A stretch of DNA of 64,000 nt from Anomaloglossus baeobatrachus. Its lineage: Eukaryota; Chordata; Amphibia; Anura; Aromobatidae. How positions within the stretch are numbered: the first letter of the stretch is position 1; each line of letters begins with the position of its first letter. The notes beneath the pieces were generated by a model. That model made no database searches. It was not told the DNA's origin and saw only the letters and a program-made list of their open reading frames with translations. Of the stretch, positions 12,001 to 21,000 are shown in pieces. Made by a program: the position numbers and the translations under genes. The DNA is taken from NCBI RefSeq assembly GCF_048569485.1, contig NC_134364.1, forward strand, positions 125,376,882-125,440,881, written 5' to 3'.

Positions 12001-15000
12001 TCTGAAACCAAGATCTTCACAGCGTCCAGCGTTTCTTCTGTGCCCATCGCCTCTGAGAGTGTGACGATCACCGCGGGCCAGAGGTGAGTGCCCGGCAGGG
12101 TGGTCTCTGAACACTGGGGTCCTCCATATAGAAGGCTGCCCTCATCTGCTCATCTCTACAGGATTGACCTGGCAGTTTTGCTGGGGAAGAGCCCATCGTC
12201 CCTAGAAAATGAGGCCTCCAGCCTGGACTCCGCACAGAATCCCACCTTGTCCCAGCCCCTCGTGTTCAGCAACTCCAAGCAGAACCCCCTGTCACAGGCC
12301 AGTCCCGGCAGCTCCTTCTCTCACCACAGCATGGTAAGGCTGGCGTCCAGATTATGTAAGGGCTCTGGGTGTGACCGCAGCTCGGGGTCGTGTGTCGGGG
12401 GGGCTCTGGGTGTGACCGCAGCTCGGGATCGTGTATCGGGGGGCTCTGGGTGTGACCGCAGCTCGGGATCGTGTGTCGGGGGGGGGGGCTCAGGGTCTGA
12501 CCGCAGCTCGGGGTCGTGTGTCGGGGGGGCTCTGGGTGTGACCGCAGCTCGGGGTCATGTGTCGGGGGGGCTCAGGGTCTGACCGCAGCTCGGGGTAGTG
12601 TGTCGGGGGGGCTCTGGGTGTGACTGCAGCTCGGGGTCGTGTGTCGGGGGGGCTCTGGGTGTGGCTGCAGCTCGGGATCGTGTATCGGGGGGCGCTGGGT
12701 GTGACTGCAGCTCGGGATCGTGTATCGGGGGGGGCGCTGGGTGTGACCGCAGCTCGGGATCGTGTATCGGGGGGCTCTGGGTGTGACTGGAGCTCGGGAT
12801 CGTGTATCGGGGGGCTCTGGGTGTGACTGCAGCTCGGGGTCATGTGTCGGGAGGATCTGGGTGTGACCGCAGCTTGGGGTCATGTCGGGGGGGCTCTGGG
12901 TGTGACTGCAGCTCGGGGTCGTGTGTCGGAGGGGCTCTGGGTGTGACCACAGCTCAGGGTTGTGTGTCGGGGGGCTCTGGGTGTGACCGCAGTTTGGGGT
13001 CATGTCGGGGGGGCTCTGGGCGTGACCGCAGCTCGGGATCGTGTATCGGGGGGCTCTGGGTGTGACTGCAGCTCGGGATCGTGTATCGGGGGGCTCTGGG
13101 TGTGACCGCAGCTCGGGATCGTGTATCGGGGGGCTCTGGGTGTGACCGCAGCTCGGGATCGTGTATCAGGGGGCTCTGGGTGTGACCGCAGCTCGGGATC
13201 GTGTATCGGGGGGGCTCTGGGTGTGACCGCAGCTCGGGGTCGTGTGTCGGGGGGCTCTGGGTGTGACCGCAGCTCGAGGTCGTGTATCAGGGGGCTCTGG
13301 GTGTGACCGCAGCTTGGGATCGTGTGTCGGGGGGGGGGGGGGCTCAGGGTCTGACCGCAGCTCGGGGTCGTGTGTCGGGGGGGCTCTGGGTGTGACCGCA
13401 GCTCGAGGTCGTGTATCGGGGGGCTCTGGGTGTGACCGCAGCTTGGGGTCATGTCGGGGGGGCTCAGGGTGTGACTGCAGCTCGGGGTCGTGTGTCGGAG
13501 GGGCTCTGGGTGTGACCACAGCTCAGGGTTGTGTGTCGGGGGGCTCTGGGTGTGACCGCAGTTTGGGGTCATGTCGGGGGGGCTCTGGACGTGACCGCAC
13601 CTCGGGATCGTGTATCGGGGGGCTCTGGGTGTGACTGCAGCTCGGGATCGTGTATCGGGGGGCTCTGGGTGTGACCGCAGCTCGGGATCGTGTATCGGGG
13701 GCCTCTGGGTGTGACTGCAGCTCAGGGTTGTGTGTCGGGGGGCTCTGGGTGTGACCGCAGCTTGGGGTCATGTCGGGGGGGGCTCTGGGTGTGACTGCAG
13801 CTCGGGATCCTGTATCGGGGGGCTCTGGGTGTGACTGCAGCTCGGGGTCGTGTGTCGGAGGGGCTCTGGGTGTGACCGCAGCTCAGGGTTGTGTGTCGGG
13901 GGGCTCTGGGTGTGACCGCAGTTTGGGGTCATGTCGGGGGGGCTCTGGGCGTGACCGCTGCTCGGGATCGTGAATCGGGGGGCTCGGGTCTGATTGCAGC
14001 TCGGGGTCATGTGTCGGCGCGGCACTAAGTGTGACCGCAGCTCGGAGTTGTGTTGGGGGTGGGGGGTTGTGAGTGTGACTGCGTGCTGCAGCATGCCAGT
14101 AGACCCTCTTTGGCTTTGTGTGGCCTCTGAGGGGGGACAGCGCATGCGATATTAATGTTCCCCTGCACCGCTGTCATCCGCTGTCCAGCTGACGATTGGT
14201 TGTGGGGTCTACAGTGCTCGTTCTGCCTTCTTGAGGCCCCCAGTCATCATTGTGCCTCTTTTTGCAGGTCAGCATGCTCAGTAAGGGCTTTGGTGAGGGC
14301 GAGCCCAAGGGCGGCACCACCACCGGGTCTCAGTTCCTGGAGCAGTTTAAGACGGCACAGGCCCTGGCACACCTGGCGGCTCAGCACTCGGACTCCTCCA
14401 GCGCCACCACGTGGGACCTGGGCTCCTCGGCACAGACCTCCTCCCTGGGGCAGTTCGGTAAGGAGTCTCCTCTGTTTTGATTCTGGGCTTGTCTGGGGGT
14501 GAGGGGACAATTTTCTAAGGATGTTCTGTCCTCGTAGATCTGAAGAGCTCATCGGACCCCTTCACCAAGCGCCAGAGCTTCTCCCCAGCCTCCACTATGA
14601 TGGATGTGTACCTGCAGGAGAAGGCGCCCGTCACCAGTGCGCCCTCTGCCATGCCGGTGTGCCCATCCTCCCCTCTGTCGGGCAAAACGCACCACCCCCC
14701 ACAGATGTCCCCAGCGTCACTCGAAAATCAGTCAGGAAGTCCGCAACCGGCCCACCAGAAGATGAAGGTGCAGAGGAAGAAGACATCCCTTACATCAAAG
14801 GTAGCAATAGTCTTATTACATGGCATGAATCCAATGGGATGAGACCTCTACCATCCTGTGTCCCCACGTTTGCCCGGGTCACAGTGTGACCGGCCCAAGC
14901 CCCTTACACTCTGCATTTCTATGGTCTCTGCTTTACATTGCCGTTTCTCTGCAGATTCCAGCTCTGGCCGTGGAGATGCCGGGCACTGCTGATATGTCGG

Positions 15001-18000
15001 GGCTCAACCTGCAATTTGGTGCTTTGCAGTTTGGATCTGAGCCGGTCCTCCCGGAGTACGAGTCCTCCCCAACCACCAACACAACTGTGAGCCAGGCCCA
15101 GAGCAGCCTATACACCAGCCCGGCAAGGTGCAGCATCTGCTGGATCTCGGGGGGGCGGGGGGGGGGGCGCACAGCAATAGTAGACCCTTCACTGCTACCT
15201 CCATAGCAGCAAAGGGGGGATGGCTTGTGCAACAGCAGCACAGAGCGCTTGTAGACGACACCACTGACTGCTCCACACCACAGTCTGTGGCTCTTCTATG
15301 TCAGCAAACATATTCTGCCCGGAGCGGGGCTGGTCTGTCTTCAGAACAGGAAGCTTTGGGATGGGGAGGGGGGCCCCTCTCAGGGCGGTAGGGGGGTGCT
15401 CTGGCTTGTCATCTGGCCGGGTGACCTCGCAGGTCAGCGGGGAGCCTGTTCAGTTGGTCGGTGGCCTGTCTGGTGGGAGAAGTGGGGGCGCTGGCCTGTC
15501 CAGCCGGGCGGCTGCGGGGCCGCTGGCTTGTCCTGGGGAGAGGAGGTGGTTGGGGGGCTCAGGCCTGTCCAGTCAGGTGGTGGGGGTGGGCGCTGGCCTG
15601 TCCAGTCGGGCGACGGGGGGCACCTCTTGCCGGTCTGCTATGCCTCTAATGGTCCGCCGTCTCTTGCAGTGAATCGTCCAGCAGCGTGGTCAGCAGTCAG
15701 AGCCCCGAGGCTGCGTACCAAGGAAGCGGCATCCAGACCTCAACGTTTACCTCACAGAGCAGCTCTCAGGGCCCCTTATACGAGCAGAGGTCCACGCAGA
15801 CCCGGCGCTACCCCATCTCCTCCTCCACCTCCTCACCACAGAAGGAGCTCGGCCAGCCCAAGGTGCGTGGTTTGCCTGCGGTGGTCCGTCTTTGCAGCAT
15901 GCCAGTAGACCTTTTTTGGCAGCAATTGTGCCCATCAAAGGGGGACAGCGCATGCAAAATGAAGTGTGCCTGCCACAGCTGTCAGTCCAGGGTTGTGGCT
16001 GCCAGGTCTGTGTGCGGTCACTACAGCCTCCGTGACGGCCTATTTGCAAACCAGTCCTCTAAGACGCGTCTCTTCTCTCCTCACAGAATGGCTACAGCTC
16101 CTCCCAAACATCCACAATGCAGACTCCTGTATCAGGAGAAGGTAAGACGTATATCGAGGTGCGATGGCGCCGGACACCCGTAGACCCTTTCTGGCTGTAT
16201 GTAGCCTTTAAGGGGGGACAGTGTGTCCTACAGTAACCAGAGCAGTCAGACGAGGCGTCAGCTGTGTGGTGCCTGGGACTGGTCTGTACAGCAGAGGCTT
16301 CCCGTGCGGGGTCTATAACCACCGCCACCTTTTGTTTTTTCCCTTCCAGTTCCCTCAGCCCCCACAATTAAAGCGGACTCGTCATCTGCTGCCAGCATAG
16401 TCTCCCTCAGTGACTCGGTGTCTGCGTCCTCGTTGCTGACCACCGCTGGACCCCACTCCTCGCAGCTGAGCAGCATGAGCCACACTGAGGAGCTGCAGAG
16501 CCCGGTGGTCTCGGCTCAGCTCAGCAGGTAGTGAGCAGTAGAGCTAATGTCCCGCGCCCCCCCCCCCAGGGTCCGCACCGCAATGACCACCTGTCCTCCT
16601 GTCTTCCAGTACTCTACCCTCTCAGCACCAGACGCCTGTATCCTCCGCAGTACGGACCTCATCGTCTGTGCCTCTGGTGAGTTGTAGTCCCCGAGTGTCC
16701 TGCATGTAAGTTGACCCTTCTAGCTTCTGCCCGTGGCTGTGAAGGGGGACAGTACATGCTAGAGCATCTGGACCTGCGGCCGTGTGACCGCCACGTGGAG
16801 CTCGCTGGCCGCAGCGTCTGCACACCTGTACAAGGGGCTGATGATAAGTCTTTGGCTTACTGATCTTTTTTTGTTTCTATGGTTACATCACATGAAAGTC
16901 TTATGTGTCTAATATATATTTTCAAAATGTTGTGTTTGTTGCTTATGGCAACAGTGTTCTACGCAGGCGGGAAAACAAAATGTCGGAGTCTAATGTGATA
17001 TTCACAGCAACTGAGAGCAGAGGAGGATAAAATTCTTGTTTCTGCAAGGAAAGTCCGCAAAGGATATTCATGGTGATATGTCGCAGACATTGGGGGATCA
17101 ATGACCTTCATATTCCACAGGTAAGAACTGGGTCTCCAAATGTAAAAAGGGCCACTTCAGCCCCAATGATGAGGAACGTCCTGGACGCCCGAGAGCGGTT
17201 GTTGTTCTGGAGATGGTCGATGCTGCGCACAACCTCATTCATACTGGAGAATCCACCAATTTCAGCTAAAGCAATAGCAGACATCATGGGGATTTCCCGG
17301 GAACGTGTTTGTGTCATTATCCATGAACATTTGGACATGAGGAAGCTTCTGCAAAGTGGGTCCCCAAATGTCTGACAACAGATCAGAGAAGCAGCGAGTG
17401 ACAACTTCCCGGTCCATTTGTCAGCGTTTCTGGACTAAGAACTTCTTGGAGCGACCGGTCACTATGGATGAGACCCGGATTTATTTGTATGACCCTGAAA
17501 ACAAAGAGCAGTCAAAACAGTGGAGGCACAGGGGTTCTCCTCATCCAAAGAGGTTCAGGGTGCAAAAATCAGCCACCAAGGTGATGGCGTCTGTGTTCTG
17601 GGATAAGGAGGGTGTGCTGCTAGTGGACTACCTTCAAAAGGGTTCCACCATCAATGTAAGGTATTACAGTGAACTTTTGGACCAATTGAAGGCAGCTCTG
17701 AAGGCCAAAATGCGCGGCAAGCTGTCCAAAGGAATCTTGCTCCTGCAAGACCGCCTCCGCTCACACTGCACAAGCGACCACGGAAAAACTGGCATAGCCG
17801 GGCTTCCAGCTGGTGACCACCCACCTTATTCACCAGATCTAGCTCCCTCCGACTATCATCTGTTTCCAAACCTGAAGAAACACCTCAAGGGACCAAATGT
17901 CACACCATTTCTGATGCCATCGCTGCTACGGATGCCTGGTGTGAGGCACAACCGAAATCCTTCTTTTTGCTAGACTTACAGAACTTGGAATACTGATGTA

Positions 18001-21000
18001 AGGCTATGTGCGCACGTGTGCGGTCTGCACCGCACCGAAAAGGTGCGCTTTAGAGCGCAGCTGAAAAGCTCCGTTCTGAAGCGCATGGTGCCGGCGAGAA
18101 CGTGCGCTCTGCCTGCAGCTCCTGCCATAGACAGAGCAGGGGCTGCCGGCAAAGCGCACGGAAGAAGTGACATGTCACTTCTTAGAACGCAGCGATTCGG
18201 GCAGCAGCCGAAGCGCTGCGCTCTAAAACGCCACGTGCGCACGGCCCCTGCACAATCTCCATAGATTGTGCAGGGGACGCAGGACGCATGCAGTTACGCT
18301 GCGCTACAAAGCACAGCGTAACTGCATGAATTACGCACACGTGCGCACATAGCCTAAGAAGTGTGTTGTCATCAGTGGAGAGTGTGTGGAATACATGGAA
18401 AGATTTATCTTACTATCTTGTTTCTTTCTGGGTAAAGCCAAAGACTTATCAGCAGCTCCTCGTACACATACATATGTATATACTATGTCCTCCCATAACG
18501 GCCGTATCTCCCCGCAGCACGCCAGTGTAGAGAGCGAGGCCGCCAGCTTACATTCAGTCACCACCTTCTCTACGGTGCCCAGTGCCACTCCCGCCGCCGC
18601 CTCCTCGCTCAGCAGCCTCGGCTTGGGCCTCAGCACCAGCTCCACCATTGCTCCCTCCACGCGAAACTCCATTGCTACCACGTCAGGTACCGCTTCCACC
18701 GTGCCCTATGCTTGTCTGCAGGCTGTGCTGTGCCATATTAACCCTTTGTCTTCCGTTCCCCCCAGGTAAAGCACCGCCGAACTTACCGCCTGGTGTTGCA
18801 CCGCTGTTACCAAACCCGTACATCATGGCTCCCGGCCTGTTACACGCTTATCCCGTAAGTTCTTGGTCAAACTGTCCTAGATGGCACGGAACACTCTTCT
18901 GGCTTTCAAGAGCGTGTGACCACTGCAGCCAGTCAGTAGCCGCTGATTGGTTACAGTAGTCACGTTATGTTTCTTGCGCGCACTGCCCACTTGTGGTGTA
19001 ACTTGTTGTTTCCAGCCCCAGGTCTACGGCTACGACGACCTGCAGATGTTACAGACGCGGTTCCCCCTGGTGAGTGGCCGATGTTGGGCTACCCCTTCCC
19101 CCCTGACCCGGCTTCACCGGCCATCACCTGACCGTGTGCTTTCTGCCTTGTAGGACTATTACAGCATCCCATTCCCCACGCCCAGCACCGCGCTCACCGG
19201 CAGAGACGCCAGCCTGACAAGTAACCCCTATTCTGGTAGGTTGTGGTGAGGGTGGCGCAGGGTCTCCATTATTGGTGTCGATGCTGACCGCTGCTCCCTT
19301 CCCCTCCCGTCAGGCGATCTCTCCAAGTTCGGTCGTGGAGACGCGTCTTCCCCGGCTCCAGCCACCACCTTGGCACAGCCGCAGCAGAGCCAGACGCAGG
19401 GCCACCACACCACGCAGCAGACATTCCTGAACCCTGCGCTGCCGCCCGGATACAGCTACACCAGTCTTCCCTACTACACCGGGGTACCGGGTCTGCCAAG
19501 CACCTTCCAGTATGGACCCGCCGTATTCCCAGTGAGTGCCCATTTCCAATAGTAAACTGTGTCACCCAAAATGTTAGTTTTCTTTTTTTTGGGGGAGGAC
19601 CGGGAGATGGGAACCCCCTGAACATAGCACCTTATACACACGACCCCACAAGCCGCCCTGTAGTCCTCTGTCCCCCCAGGACATGAAGCCCCCTGTATAC
19701 GGGCAGGTGAACTGTCAGAAGCCCCGCGGATTTGGAATGGACGCTGTATTTTTGGGGGAGTCATCTGGACGCCAGCATAGCATTGATTGGAGGAGGGGGG
19801 TGGTCAGGGCCGGCGTTTCCTATCCGGACCCCCGCTGGATTGCCGCTGGGTTTGTGATTTCTTTGTTACCTGATTTGTACAAATCTCCATACTTAATAAA
19901 AGTATTTTCAATAAACCATGGCACCTCTGCTCTGTCCGAGCCGTCCTTTATTGGGGAGGGGGTGAGTGCGGATGATTTTTATTCGGCACGGGATGGCGGC
20001 TGCTGTGTCCCTTTTCTTGCTGAGTGATGGGCGGCAGCGCCTCCAGGTACGTCCTGCCACGCAGGCGGTGTGAAGGGACATCTGTGGCACAGGGCGGTCA
20101 CGTGGCTCAGATCTCTGCCTGTCCCTGGGTGGCGCCGTTGTCGTCCGCGTGCGTCCGTTACAGGCTGTGTACCCCTCATGTCTCCCCTGCAGGTGGCGCC
20201 CACCACGTCCAAACAGCACGGAGTCAATGTCGGTGTGAACACGTCGGCCGGCGCCTTCCAGCAAGCGGCAAGTTACGGCTCTCATGCCTACAGCACCGGT
20301 AAGGAGATGCCTGGCGTGTAGCCGCAAGCGCCCCGATACCCCCCTCTCCGCACCCCCTTCCTGCTCTCCTGTGTCCTCACTTCTCCCTGCAGCGTCTGCC
20401 CCCGCTGGTGGTCCGAGCAGCAGCAGGTGCTGTGATGCTTGGGGGTCCATGCTGAGGGCTGTGTCTGTTCGCAGGCTTTGAGGACCTGGGCCAGGTTTCC
20501 AGCGTGGGGGATTTCTGTAAGGGTGCATTTAGTGGGGCTCCTGCTGCTCAGAGCAAACCTGCTGCTGCTTGCACCAATGGACCAGGCGCTGGTAAGTCTC
20601 CGCTTCTTCTTCGCCCTCCGGTCCTGTCCCTGCTTTGCCTTTCCTTTCCTCTTCCATAAGCCCCCGTCATCCACCGCCCGACCCATTCAATCCTCTGCAT
20701 CCATAGTCCCGGCCTAGATGGGGTTAATCACGCCTACATGAGGGGTAGAGGGGTTCGTGCAGCCTGCTCAGCACCGTCCTCTATTCCCCCCCCAGGTGTG
20801 TCCGTCACCTCCAGTAACACCGGCGTGCCGGACATCTCGGGCTCCGTCTATTCCAAGACGCAGGTAGGTGATACCAGGAGCCATCACTAGGGGGCAGCAC
20901 TGCCGCCATCCTCCAGATACCCACAATGTCTGCTCTCATTACAGCAATCCTTTGAGAAGCAGGGATTCCACACTGGGACCCCGGCCACCTCCTTTAACTT

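Noticed and set aside
20040-20165. Another snoRNA in intron 24
   Set aside because: GGGACA/TGTCCC can pair and an ACA follows, but the spacing to exon 25 (27 nt) and the lack of a hinge box do not fit the family.
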